From assembly GCA_031213475.1 (NCBI GenBank), contig JARUPZ010000003.1, positions 11,069,127 to 11,133,126 on the forward strand: a DNA stretch of 64,000 nt, in the 5' to 3' direction. Origin of the DNA: Nereocystis luetkeana. Its lineage: Eukaryota; Sar; Phaeophyceae; Laminariales; Laminariaceae. The position numbers were made by a program, and so were the translations under genes. Positions 1-10,450 of this stretch are shown here, one piece after another (position 1 is the stretch's first letter; every line of letters begins with the position of its first letter). The notes beneath the pieces are model-generated. The model was given only the letters and a program-made list of their open reading frames with translations, was not told the origin of the DNA and searched no databases.

Positions 1-470
1 TGCGCGCACGGGCGTTTTCAATAAAATCCACAGAATGCCAAGTGACTTATCAAATTGATGTTTCCCATCTCTTGCTGGACTGTCTAATAGATTGATATGT
101 AAAGTCGGCAACCCGACAATGGATTAATTGTCCCCGCCCCCGGATTCGTTTAGCTCTGGAAATTCAGTGCCACCGAGTATTTTTTCACCGGCATCTCCAG
201 TTCCATGCTCTCTTGCTGAACTGCTCTTTTTTTGGATTGTTACTCGAGGTTGATGACTATCCAGCGACGAATTAATGATGCCCGCCCCCCAAATAGTATG
301 CCCTGTGACGTTCAGCGCCATTGAGGCACTTTGCAAACCCGGCGGTTCTGGGCGTTATCTTATTTTTTCCTTTGCAGCCGGTAAGAACTCGTTGGAACCC
401 TACAATATATTTGTTTTGTTTTATCTTGTTTGGCCTTATTACCGGTACCATGAGTAAATCAACCCGCGAA
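1..470. other. left-flank sequence without recognisable gene
   Basis: No open frame here shows a recognisable domain, and the short frames on both strands overlap each other in the way chance frames do. No tRNA, microsatellite or inverted repeat of note was seen. Confidence 0.5.
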
Positions 471-518
471 TGTTTGGGGGATAGTAGGGGACTTTTCATC
501 ACATTATCCCCCAAAACA
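471..518. repeat. small foldback with GGGGGATA arms
   Basis: The left arm TGTTTGGGGGATA is matched by TATCCCCCAAAACA on the right, with about 21 nt between, giving a stem of about 13 bp with one bulged T. It resembles in style the 63-bp foldback at 20323-20385 (arms ending in TTTGGGGGACAAA), so both may belong to one family of tiny hairpin elements. That link is inference. Confidence 0.55.
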
Positions 519-1080
519 AACCAGGGGATCTTCAACCTGGGATGTCGCCCTAGGCCTTTGGTGCTACACTAGAAATAAAACATTTGTCACGCAGGCGTCT
601 GTGTAACACCTTGAAAACAGAACATCATGGATATTGTGGGTTTTGGTATCATGCACGCATTGCCATTAAAAAAAGCGGGAACCGTGCTCGCTAGAATTGA
701 AGTTGATAATAACTAGACTCAGGTGCCTACATCCTCGGAGTGAACCACACTTTGATGACGGTCAGAGACAGGCCCGACTAAGAAACGAACCGGGTTCGAA
801 CCGGTAAACGAAAACTTGATAAATAAGTGTGGACAGGGGTTTCCTCTCGCTCTCCGGGAGGCATAAAAAAGAAAAAAAATTGACCCCGCCGTCCTAAAGG
901 CCTCCCACACGAAAACTCATCTCGTTTGATCCTTCAACCGCTTTACATGTATAGGGTTGTTCGGCGTTTATAGATAACAGACAGCCAGCCTCGCGAGAAA
1001 GGAGACGGCCGATACGCGAGGGACAAAACAAAAGTGACGCTCCCTGTGTACTGATCCCGCGACTGAAAGGAAGCCGACAT
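519..1080. other. no recognisable gene; one T-arm-like hairpin
   Basis: Only short chance frames are present. On the minus strand near 788-804 there is ACCGG-TTCGAAC-CCGGT, which looks exactly like a tRNA T-arm, but no matching acceptor, D or anticodon arm can be found around it (see rejected list). Confidence 0.4.
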
Positions 1081-1225
1081 CCAGCCCCTTCCACCACCCC
1101 TTCTCGTCTCCTTTAGTGCCTCTGCCCTCGCCCCCGTTTTTGCCCCCAATACTGTCGCCCCCCTAGTCCCCCTTCTTGTTTCCCATGTTGTCTCCCCCCC
1201 TGTGCACCCCCTCCGCTCTCTCCGC
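1081..1225. repeat. C-rich pyrimidine tract
   Basis: The plus strand carries repeated runs of 4-8 C separated by short T/C-rich stretches. The minus strand is therefore G-run rich and could form G-quadruplexes. No coding interpretation is supported. Confidence 0.6.
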
Positions 1226-1604
1226 AACCACCTGGTCAGTCTCTTTCCTTGCCTCGCATTTCATCTGTGGTTCATATCGCAACGCGGTGAGGGGCGGGAG
1301 ATAAAATTGTTAACATATTCTCGATGTCTGTGTAGAGCAAAAAAACTGCGTAGCGACTAAAGGCAACCTCTTGATCAACGCGACAGGAGGACTGGTCTGC
1401 GCTCCGTGAAGGTCTAAACTACGTCCCTCTTTCCGCGCAGTAAATGAAATTCCTGTGTGTGCGTGTCACGAGGCAGGCGAATACTCATGATTGTTGCGGT
1501 ATGTTTTCGCGTTGAAACCTGGTCATTGCTTTTTTTCGACTCAGTGCTGCAAGCGGTGAAGTAATTTCAGTCCATCGGGTTGATGAAGTACTGCCTACTC
1601 GTAC

Positions 1605-2640
1605 GCGTACTAAAACAGCAGGAGTGTATACACCTTACATCACAATCCACATTTCTTCGGCAACAACAGCCTTTACAGCAGCACGCGTATGTGGCGCTTG
1701 ACAGCACCGTCATCAAATCTACGCGTACAACCATACCAGTAGTAGATACAAGCTCCACACAAGGTTTTGCCTTCAAACACAGCTGTAAGACACACAGGAC
1801 TGGACGGAATTCAAATCTTCGTTTAGTGATCATTCAAATATACCAATGCTCCTTATATTTCCGTCCCCAGCAGTACCGCACTACGGGGGTATCCATCTGA
1901 AAGAACGGTACCAGGTGCCTCGTACACGTTTCTACATCAACATAACTCGCACAGCTGCAAGAGTACGTGCCGCCGACAGCGGCGTCATCGCATGTACGCG
2001 CACAATCACCCCAGTAGTGCATACAGCAGTACGCACCACGCTATGCCTACAAACACTGCTGCAAGACATACAGAACCAGTTTAGTTTGTATTCAAATATA
2101 CAAGTGCTCCATATATTTCCGTTCCCGGCAGTGCCGCACTACGAGGGTGTCCGTCGGAAAGACCTTCACACGTTTCTACTATAGCATAATCGCATCACAG
2201 CTGAAGTACGTGCTGCTGACAGCAGCGTACATTCTATTATAGCATAATCGTATAACAGCTGAAGTACGTGCTGCTGACAGCAGCGTCATCGCTTGTACCA
2301 GGTACGCGTACAACTGCACCATAATATGTACAGCAGTACGCACCACACAGGTTTGTCTGCAATCACAGCAGAAGAACCTGCAAGACATACAGAACTGGAC
2401 GGAAATACAAGGAGCGTTTAGTATGCATTGAAATATATCAATGCCCCTTTTATTTCCGTCCCCTGCAGTACCGCACTACGAGGGTATCTGTCTGCAAGAA
2501 CCATACACGTTCCTACTATAGCATAATCACACAACAGTAGAAGAACGTGCCGATGAAAGCAGCGGCAACGCATGTATGCGTACAACAACACCAGTAGTAC
2601 GTACAACAGCACGCACCACCGAATCAATGGAGAGCGCAGT
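1605..2640. repeat. degenerate satellite, about four units of 260-340 bp
   Basis: A marker block reading TTTCCGTCCC..GCAGTACCGCACTACG recurs near 1858, 2117 and 2453. Each is preceded by a stretch on the theme ATTCAAATATACCAATGCTCC and followed by blocks on the themes CACGTTTCTACTATAGCATAATC, GAAGTACGTGCTGCTGACAG and CAGTAGTACGTACA. A fourth, earlier copy at about 1605-1855 shares the second half. Spacing is 259 and 336 bp. Copies differ at many positions, so this is an old tandem array. None of the short frames in it is preserved between copies. Confidence 0.75.
2178..2293. repeat. 58-bp local tandem duplication inside the satellite
   Basis: ATAGCATAATCG followed by AGCTGAAGTACGTGCTGCTG occurs at 2181 and again at 2239, a spacing of 58 bp with few differences. 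It accounts for part of the longer spacing of the third satellite unit. Confidence 0.75.
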
Positions 2641-3202
2641 ACCCGTCGGGGGGGCATGTCTGGTGTCAAAGCCACCTTGCAACAACGCGGCCTCACCAAT
2701 CGCAGCCAGACCCCATCTCTTGTAAAGTAGCAGCTTCCTGCGCCGTACGACAGCTTCGTGTTCCCACGGGCAGGTGTTTGCGGTGACGGTCCCTGGGTCC
2801 TTCGCGCCGTCCATCGTGTCTCCCTGGCGCCTCCTTGACGCTTTGCGCTTGCGGACTCAGTCCTTGCTTGCTGTGCCTTGGCAAGGAGGTGGATCGAGCC
2901 GCACTCCATCAAGGCAGCACACCACGCGTCGTGGCTCATCGTCATTGGTCAACGCACTCCGAGACTGTCAGATTATGTTGAGGATAGCTATTCTCCGAGC
3001 GATTCCTGGATCCCTAATCGCATTCGAATTGGATACATTTTATCTTCCCTCACAAACTCCAAGTGTAAAAAAAAAATATGGGGACAAAAATTGTCCCCAA
3101 ACGGTCGTCTAGTTCTAAAGGGGTTAAGACCTTCGGGCTTATCAAGTAACAAGTATTGGAATAGGGTTTTATTTTGGGGCAGCTGCTTCAATTGCGCCGC
3201 TT
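2641..3202. other. no recognisable gene; short hairpin
   Basis: At 3080-3098 there is a perfect hairpin, GGGGACAA-AAA-TTGTCCCC, just after a run of ten A. The rest shows no domain or repeat that I recognise. Overlapping frames at 2418-2945 (minus) and 2878-3264 (plus) have no recognisable features. Confidence 0.5.
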
Positions 3203-4024
3203 TTGGAGAAAGAGCCTCGAATACAGAACGCGAGAGGAGTCCGAAGGGAAGCAACAACAGCTAAACATCGCTGGTACAGCAGGGAGGGATGCTATACCAC
3301 CATCGTCGAAACTCTCCGATGGTGGATGCGGGAGCCGGGTGGAGGATCCCGAAGACGATGCGATGCCGTAGAGACGACGTCGCAGCTACTGCTGCTTTCA
3401 ACCTGCAGTAGTAGTAGCAACCACAAGTCCTACGGCGGTGGAAGCAGAACCGTAGGCAGGGAGCAGCAGCAGCATATGTTCTACGTATGGTGGGAGTTTA
3501 ACCATACCCACCTCTGCCGTGTGAAGCGGATAGGAGGAGGGCGTACAGCAGCACCAGCTAAAAGCTCTACGGCGGAAGTACAACCGTTGGGACCTCCGCC
3601 GTGTGTTGCGAGCGGAGGACTTCAAGTCGTACGACATTTATTTGCCGTACTCACTCCACTTCAGAGGTTGTGGAGGCAGCAGATATGGGGTTATCGCTCA
3701 GCGAGGGTACATGTCTGCATGCGAATTCCGCGAGAAGCCGCACGGCCGCCAGCCGTGTGCAACCCTACCGGGGGGTGTTTAGGTGGGGCAAAGTCGCGCG
3801 GCATAATAACCGCGTGCATCCTGCTGCTGTTAAATAGCGGTGGCAGGAAACGGGCGTGGGGTAATCGTGGGCTGTCTGCAGCAGTACCAAATAACGATGG
3901 GGTTTCGTCCGGGTGGCAACAAGCGAGCAGATCTGGGTGTTTCGTCAGCCGGAGCTTTATGCAAGGCCCGGCAACATCGCGGGGCGGAGGGGGGCAAGTC
4001 TGTCATCATGGTGTGATTTCGTAG
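3203..4024 (+). CDS. unassigned open reading frame, 273 codons, coding status doubtful
   Basis: This is the longest frame in the left flank that is not produced by a tandem repeat. The predicted protein is rich in Gly, Arg, Ser, Cys and Trp, has a Ser run near residue 70, and has no signal peptide, repeated motif or family signature that I can see. The underlying DNA contains several dispersed CTACGGCGG/CCGCCGT pieces on both strands, which by itself lowers the number of stop codons. It is absent from the tandem array, so there is no copy to compare. It could be an exon of an unknown protein, but a chance frame in GC-rich DNA is at least as likely. Confidence 0.15.
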   Translation: MEKEPRIQNARGVRREATTAKHRWYSREGCYTTIVETLRWWMREPGGGSRRRCDAVETTSQLLLLSTCSSSSNHKSYGGGSRTVGREQQQHMFYVWWEFNHTHLCRVKRIGGGRTAAPAKSSTAEVQPLGPPPCVASGGLQVVRHLFAVLTPLQRLWRQQIWGYRSARVHVCMRIPREAARPPAVCNPTGGCLGGAKSRGIITACILLLLNSGGRKRAWGNRGLSAAVPNNDGVSSGWQQASRSGCFVSRSFMQGPATSRGGGGQVCHHGVIS

Positions 4025-5249
4025 GAATGAATGGTGAAGTTAATTTTACGATGGATACGCCTGTCGCTCGATTTTTTTTTTCTTTTTGGTCGAACGTGAG
4101 GTCTAGTTATTTGCGGCCAGGGTGGAGAAACCGTAGATAGTAGACGATGTATCATCTGGGATTCGTTCTGGATGGTATACAAAACCTTTTTCGCCTTGGT
4201 AGCTTCGAAATGTATTTTCATGTTCAAATCAAGCAGTCTTTGTAAATCCGAAAAACTTGTAGTGTTTTTCTGGTGTAGACAATACCAGATGGGGCCTGGT
4301 AGAAATGAAATGTATACTATTAGCGGTATGGAGAAATATGGGCACGCTGATACACCAGAGGGAGGTGAGGTGTATTGCTGGTATTTGGCGGTAGCTACTG
4401 ATTTTATTGAATTTTGCGGGTATCTTCTTATTTTTGGCAGTAGTCTACGTGCTGATTGAAAAATAAAGGAGGGTGAGCGTATTCATGGTTGATTGGTTGT
4501 TCTGCCAACAGCAGATCATTTTGCGAATCCTCGTGCGCAACGGAGAAAGGTAGAGCATAAAATATCTCTGCGAATGATCGAATAGTTTTCGTAGCTGGGA
4601 GGGACTAGGCTGTTCGTGTCGACAGTAGCAGCAATTCATTGTTTATTTATTCGATTATTAGGAGCTACTGGGTAGCGACTATTATTTTTCGGGTAACTTT
4701 AGCGCCAGATAAATTCTAAGATACAGCAGTCATGTGAAAAAGGACGTATGCTCTCTCGCTTTACCGTTACGATCTGAGAATTTATGACGGGAGTAGGGGG
4801 CGAAAGGAGACTTTTGTCCGGGGGAACGGGGTTCTCCGCGATCTCTGGCATTGTACCCTTCACCCTAATTTTTGTCACATTTTGGCGTGGATATATTGTA
4901 ATCTCGTGTACAATTGCAATATTTCTCTGTGGGAAGAGCGAGAGGTTTTGCTTGTCGTCGGGATGAGTTTCCTCTTGCCATTACTGTGGTTGATGTAGGT
5001 CATGGAGTTATGTGCTGTTTTTTTTGTTCGTCACTGTTATGTAAAGAGTCAGGGAGGGTGTTCGTTTGATCACTTCAAATGACAATTGCGTAATGGTTGG
5101 TATCGTTGCCCATTGAGGATTATGTGACTCTTGACATCAGAGGTTGTAAGCGGTGATGCACGAGGCTCACTTCTTTTCTGCCCAATAAGACATGACCTGA
5201 AACATCCACCCATAGACTGCCATCCAGTCTGGGCTACCGCTGCCTGAGG
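4025..5249. other. AT-richer stretch without recognisable features
   Basis: The composition shifts towards T and A compared with the preceding block. I see no repeat, RNA gene or domain-bearing frame. The small frames (60-95 codons) lack any recognisable signature. Confidence 0.5.
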
Positions 5250-6205
5250 CTACGAACACGTTGACCTTTCATTTTGGATTATTCCGCTGCGCTCGCTCAC
5301 AAGCAAGAATGGAACGGAAAATATCGTCCAAACAATCGGGAGCAAACAGGCGACTTGTAAATGCCAAGAGCTCCGTGCTCCATCCAGGAAAACGCCCCGG
5401 ACGTCGTATGCGTGTACAAGAGAGGAAGCACAGCACACACAGCACAAGCACGCGGCGCAGCACAGCACAGAAAAAAATGAAAATCGAACCAAAACGAAAA
5501 TTTCAGTATTTAGAACAATCCCTGTTCCCTCTCATGTAATTATTCCCCGTCTGATTGGAGCACCTTGCGCCGGTCAGAAAAAAATCGAACAGCAGAGCTT
5601 TTCTCAACCTCGTACGCTGCCCGCCCCTCTCGCGACCACCTCGCCACCGATTGGGTCCGGGTAAAGCTTTCCTCCCTCTCTGCCCCCTGGTGGACACGTC
5701 GCCCGTCGCCCGCCTTGCGTAAAACCCAGTGCTCACCGTGGCCCTCGATCGCCAGCTCGACAATGTTGGTGCCCAGACGGTGCAGTTCTCTCTCTCTCTA
5801 AAGTTAACTTGAGCTTGTTCGCGAAAAGAAGCACCGCTTGAATGTTCTTCTGCAGACCGGACCGGACCGGACCTTACAGGCTCGTACCTATAATGGTCAA
5901 CCCGATACTGGGAGGCCGGACAGAGCCCATTCATGCTCCCCTCGTGTCTCGATGGAGACGCGACGCCTAGCGACGAAAACAGCGACCGCGCTCCTTCCAA
6001 CCCCCCCTCTACCCGCCAGCGCCCGCCGACACCCGCGATGGCGCCGTGCTCGCCGGCGTTGCCGTGCTCTGAGTACACGCACGCACGCACACAAAACAAG
6101 AAGAGAAAGGGTTCTCGCCAGCTTGAAATAGAAGGAGACCATGTTGGAGTGAGAGCTCTGAGAGGCCAGGGGTGTACCAATCGAGCCCGCTCAGGAAAAA
6201 GACAA
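5250..6205. repeat. dispersed repeat R1, diverged full-length copy (left flank)
   Basis: Landmarks in order: ATTCCGCTGCGCTCGCTCA (near 5281); GGCGACTTG..AATGCCAAGAGCTCC; a GCACAGCACAG stretch; GTTCCCTCTCATGTAATT; CTGATTGGAGCACCTTG; CGCCCGCCCCTCTCGCGACC; TCCGGGTAAAGC; GCCAGCTCGACAA; and the end block GAGCTCTGAGAGGCCAGGG. The same order occurs at 8230, 24898, 33114, 44594 and 61679. This copy is clearly more diverged than those inside the array and keeps the internal 170-bp segment that units 1, 3 and 4 have lost. No terminal inverted repeats or target duplication could be seen, so its class is unknown. Confidence 0.75.
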
Positions 6206-6229
6206 AGATAAATCTATAGGTAGCAGTAA

Positions 6230-6310
6230 TAGGTATCTCTCTAGTAATAAGTAAAGAAATCAGAACAGACCCTGGGGGTACTGATGCCGTTGGGTGGAAG
6301 CAACGGTTTG
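6230..6310. repeat. relic of array-unit end (matches 22985-23055)
   Basis: The block GTACTGATGCCGTTGGGTGG preceded by ACAGACCCTGGG is similar to the block near 23010-23050 (GTACTGATGGCGTTGGGTAG preceded by AAGACACTGGG). It lies just after the R1 copy, as the 23.0-kb block lies after the interrupted R1 in unit 1. This suggests that 5250-6310 is a degraded remnant of an older array unit. Confidence 0.5.
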
Positions 6311-6639
6311 GCGTGAAGACAACACACACTGCTGGTCTCATTCGTTGGTGGTAATATGCGCACTGCTGTCTGCCCGATCCTTCGCTACAATAGCGCTCTA
6401 TCTCTCCGCCGCCAGTCTGCTCTCAGCTCCGCCGCCGAAAGCACACCAACTGCCTGTTGAATCGTCTGCATCAAACTCCCAGCCTATGGAACCATCCCAC
6501 CCCTTAAGTCCCTATCACCTACCATACCAGAGTTGGTCCTATAAAAACTGCTGTCCTCTACGTATTTTACCGCATATTTTCTCCCGGTTGTATAGGCCAA
6601 AAATACCAAGGTGTCAAACAAGCCTGCACATACAAATAT
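6311..6639. other. no recognisable features
   Basis: Only chance frames on both strands; nothing that I can assign. Confidence 0.45.
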
Positions 6640-7056
6640 GTCGTGCATATGAGCCACATTACACAAATGCCGCATCGCGAGTATGTGATAGAGCATGCAG
6701 ATCATACAGATCCCACCCCGCAACCATGTACCAGGTACGCAAGAGCTATATACTGCTGTAGATCGTACGGTTGCTACCCACACAAACGTGTGTGTAAGAT
6801 GAATACCAACAGTAAATCGTATAGACCCCACGTCATAACCATGTGTGTAAGCGCTAGATCATGCAGGTCCCACCCAGGCAGACCTGTGTGTAAGAGCTAG
6901 ATCATACAGACCCCACCGGGTAAACAAACGTGTGCGTAAGAGCTGTATCATACATATTCTACCCTGGCAAGCGTTGTGTGCGAAAGCGATTAATAGACCA
7001 TACAGGTATCACCCGGGTAAACGTGCGTACAAGAATTGTATCATACAGATCCCAAA
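6640..7056. repeat. tandem array of about eight 42-61 bp units at the array border
   Basis: The theme ATCATACAGACCCCACC, then a spacer ending ACGTGTGTGTAAGAGCT, recurs at about 6701, 6762, 6816, 6858, 6901, 6947, 6997 and 7040. Spacing varies from 42 to 61 bp and units are degenerate. The array runs directly into the first base that can be aligned between units 1 and 2 (7051 matches 23795), so it marks the left edge of the macrosatellite. Open frames on the plus strand here follow from the repeat and are not read as genes. Confidence 0.75.
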
Positions 7057-8229
7057 CCCATCCAATCAAATGGTGCTCTTGTTGTTTACATCCCATCGGG
7101 TGCTCCTTCCCACGGTAATATCTCCCAATCTAGTTTTGCCGTACATTCGACCCAACTTTTGCGTGAAGTTACTGCCTGCTCTGAACGGTTTACTGGTCTT
7201 CTCTCGACTTTTCGAACGAGCGAGTACAACCTCAATCGTACTCGCTCTTTCCAGTACGTATCCCCTGACCCAACATGCCCCTTATGTATGGTATATATTT
7301 ACAGTAGATTCAACACCGCTAGACAAATCCCAGATTTCCTTCCTACGCTCAATCTTGCGCATGAAACACAACACAGAGTATACCTGGTACAGAAGAACCC
7401 GGTACAGCATCCAGCTGATAGCACCACACAAACACACATGGTAAGAACACAGTGACATACCGAAATAACGCAAGAACATGTACCAGTACCATATATCGCA
7501 AGAACGCAAGAACATACGGTAAGCACACAAGAACATACCCTGAGAAGACCATGACATGCCTGGTATAATACGATAGAAGATCATCAGCATGAGTATGTAG
7601 AACACAAATAATGAAGGCTAACACAGCAGAACACAAGAACAAAAGCAGACAAGAACATAGGGTCCGTACAGCCCAAACCCCGCGAGCTTCCCCAGCACTG
7701 AGGTGCACGTTTATCAGATTCGGGGGTGTTTGTTCGAGGATCCTCAAATATCGCAAAAACGCTCAACGAAGATACTCGATGCTTTTGATGTTTTGTTTTG
7801 TTCTGTTTTTCCCACACAACGTCTTCCGCCCTGCACCACCGATGCACGCGGAAAAGGTGTTTCGTTCTTCGTGATATGTGCAATTTTCAGAAGACGCGGT
7901 TTAGTACGGTTTTGGACAGCTCTTCCTAACGGCTTGCTATTGTCATACCGGTAGTAGGTGGAGCAGCAGTCCTTTGTTCTTTAGTGCATACCAGGTATAA
8001 GACACTGGGGGGAGATACGATATACGCAGGAAGCCGTAAATGGGACATGATTTGATTCGCTCAACATTATATCATACGGGTAGCGTACCCACCCGTTTCG
8101 AAATACAGCGTGGGAACTGACTGGTTACTATTCTTGTCAACTCACGGATGAAAGTTGTTTTCGCTTTCTATATAGGACAACATTACACCAAAAATGGCAA
8201 ATTATTAGTTAGTATCATAGCTGTATACA
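7051..8229. other. unit 1 entry segment, no recognised gene
   Basis: The segment contains loosely repeated GCAAGAACAT/ACAAGAACAT pieces (7440-7650) that keep minus-strand frames open and make them look membrane-like, plus a plus-strand frame near 7611-7874 that is one base out of register relative to units 2-4. In units 2, 3 and 4 that frame runs 114 codons (24278-24622, 43974-44318, 61059-61403) with no family signature. I do not assign a gene. Confidence 0.5.
7382..7456. repeat. 75-bp block, partner of 22674-22750
   Basis: ACCTGGTACAGAAGAAC through CACACATGGTAA and AATGACAT/AGTGACAT occurs here and, slightly diverged, near the far end of the same unit. Every complete unit carries both copies (24047 and 42281; 43747 and 59367). 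It is a within-unit direct duplication in which both copies lie close to the unit ends. Confidence 0.8.
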
Positions 8230-9180
8230 AGGCGCTTCGCTCCGCGGGCGGCCTACGCCGCCCGCTACGCTCGCTCAGGAAGGAAAAAAGTACATCAAAT
8301 TACGCGAAGCGAACAGAGGTCCACGATTGAGTTTAGTGTTTTCAAGGATCGTAATTGCAAACCGGCGACTTGATAATGCCAAGAGTCCCGCCGCCATGCT
8401 TCAGGAAAAAACAGCTCCGACGTCAGCTTGGATGCCACATATACGCTTCGCGTCGCGGATGTCGTACGTACGTACATACACCCCAGGTAGGGTACTACTG
8501 TCTGTAGTTATTTTCTTCTTTCGATATGCTCTATGCCTGTACTGTATGTTCGAAGAAAGCGAAAGCACAGCACGGCACAGCAGCAAAAACAATGAAAATG
8601 AAACCGAACACTCGGAAAGGAAAAAAAATCCCCGTTCCCTCTCGTGTAATATTTGTTCTGTCTGATTGGAACACCTTACACCCGGTCGAAAAGAAGAAGA
8701 AAAACAAATCGCACAGAAGAGCTTCTCTCAGCCTCGTACGCCGCCCGCCCCTCTCGCGACCACCTCGCTACCGATTCGGTCCGGGTAAAGCTTTTATCAC
8801 TCTCTGCCACAATCAGCCCCGTCGCCCGCCCCGCGTGAAGCCCGGTGCTCACCGTGGCCGTCGTTCGCCAGCTCGATAACGTTGGTGTTCAAACTGCACA
8901 CCTCCCTCTTTCAATTTCAGCGTGGTCGCAAAGATAAGCACCGCTTGAATATTATCTTTCCCTCCCGAACGACCTTTATAAACTCGTACATACTCTATCA
9001 AAAATCATAAATCGAAGCCAGACAAAGCCCGTTCATGCATCCCTCGAGACAAGAAAGAACTGCTGGAAAGGTCCGGCAAGTAATGAAAGAAGGCGGTTTG
9101 GAAGTGGGAGCTCTGAGAGGCCAGGGATGCACCAACCGAGCACGCTCAGGGGTTGTGATCTAAGTATGTAGTTCTATTAT
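8230..9180. repeat. dispersed repeat R1 in unit 1 (internally deleted)
   Basis: It begins with the hairpin GCGGGCGGC-CTAC-GCCGCCCGC at 8244-8265 and ends with GAGCTCTGAGAGGCCAGGG and TAGTTCTATTATACCCC. Compared with the copies at 5250, 24898 and 33114 it lacks about 170 bp between CATCCCTCG and AAGAACTGC. Because the diverged copies keep that stretch, the deletion is the derived state; units 3 and 4 share it. Confidence 0.8.
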
Positions 9181-9345
9181 ACCCCACTGCACCCCACCTC
9201 ACTCCACCGTACCTCAGCTCACCCCACCTCACCTCACCGCACCTCACCCCACCTCACCCCACCCTACCTCACCTCAGCCGACCTCAACCTTCCCCACCCT
9301 ACCTCACCTCAGCCGACCTCAACCTTCCCCACCCTACTCCACGCT
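9181..9345. repeat. CACCTCACCC-type microsatellite, unit 1
   Basis: Imperfect repetition of CCCCACCTCA / CTCCACC / CAGCTCACC. The block CTCAGCCGACCTCAACCTT is itself duplicated here. Confidence 0.85.
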
Positions 9346-9589
9346 CCAGGTATGTGCGCCTCATCGGCATCCTGAGGGCCTAGGACTGCAGTGGCAGCGG
9401 TGGCGGTGTTGATTGACGGCGGAGGCGGTGTCTGCCGCGATGGTGATGACAGTGGACTACGTGTAGAGATGCCTCCGCCGGATACTCCTGTGTGTGTGTG
9501 TTTTTTTGTCATTTGGCATGTGGTGGGAGGGGTAGTGGGGGGGGGAAAGGAGGATGGGGTAGGGGTGGGGTGGACATAATTGTATGCGT
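9346..9589. other. spacer with (GT)n and G-run tract
   Basis: A short TGTGTGTG..TTTTTT run near 9490 is followed by G-rich sequence (about 9521-9575) with many runs of three to nine G that could form a quadruplex on the plus strand. No gene is seen. Confidence 0.55.
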
Positions 9590-10450
9590 GATGAAGGCGA
9601 TGGGTCTCACGCGGTAGCGGCGGTCTGGTCGACCTTTTGTTTTCCTCGCGAGACCTGCTACGTGGTGAGTTCCCCGGTGTTCGTGTTGCTCTCATTGCTC
9701 CCGCCGCCCCACCCCCTGACGACGGTGAGGGGAGAAAGGTAGGGGTGGGTAGGCACACGTGTAGATGTGATAGAGACGATGGATCGCGCGCAGTGGCGGC
9801 GATGTTGTCGACCCTCTTCTTGTCTGGCCGGGTGGCTCTTATATAGAAAAGGCGAGGCCTGTTTCGCAGTGATGTCTCCGGTGTTCGTGTTGCTCTATTT
9901 GCTCCCGCCGCCCCACCCCCTGACGACGGTGAGGGGAGAAAGGTAGGGGTGGGTAGGCACACGTGTAGATGTGATCGAGGCGATGGATCGCGCGCAGTGG
10001 CGGCGATGTTGTCGACCCTCTTCTTGTCTGGCCGGGTGACTCTTGTAAAGAAAACCCTGTTTCGCAGTGATGTCTCCGGTGTTCGTGTTGCTCTCATTGC
10101 TCCCGCCGCCCCACCCCCTGACGACGGTGAGGGGAGAAAGGTGGGGGTGGGTAGGCACACGTGTAGATGTGATCGAGGCGATGGATCGCGCGCAGTGGCG
10201 GCGATGTTGTCGACCCTCTTCTTGTCTGGCCGGGTGACTCTTGTAAAGAAAAACCTGTTTCGCAGTGATGTCTCCGGTGTTCGTGTTGCTCTCATTGCTC
10301 CCGCCGCCCCACCCCCTGACGACGGTGAGGGGAGAAAGGTGGGGGTGGGTAGGCACACGTGTAGATGTGATCGAGGCGATGGATCGCGCGCAGTGGCGGC
10401 GATGTTGTCGACCTTCTTCTTGTCTGGCCGGGCGACTCTTGTAAAGATAA
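9590..10450. repeat. 198-bp tandem array, unit 1 (four copies plus a half copy)
   Basis: CCGGTGTTCGTGTTGCTCT recurs at about 9674, 9878, 10076 and 10274. The period is 198 bp except for the first interval (204 bp), which carries the variant TTATATAGAAAAGGCGAGG. A diverged half copy precedes it at 9590-9660. Because 198 is a multiple of three, several frames stay open through the array on both strands (for example a 481-codon minus-strand frame over 9309-10754). The frames are equally open in different registers and have no known domain, so I treat them as repeat artefacts. Confidence 0.9.

Noticed and set aside
781-860. Possible tRNA on the minus strand, from a perfect T-arm (ACCGG-TTCGAAC-CCGGT)
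   Set aside because: The seven bases after the T-arm have no partner upstream at the right distance, and no D-arm GG or anticodon stem can be drawn. It is better read as a chance hairpin.
7282-7605. Membrane-protein-like minus-strand frames in the entry segment
   Set aside because: The hydrophobic, Tyr/Cys-rich look comes from A-rich GCAAGAACAT repeats read on the other strand. Frames end at different places between units and have no family signature.
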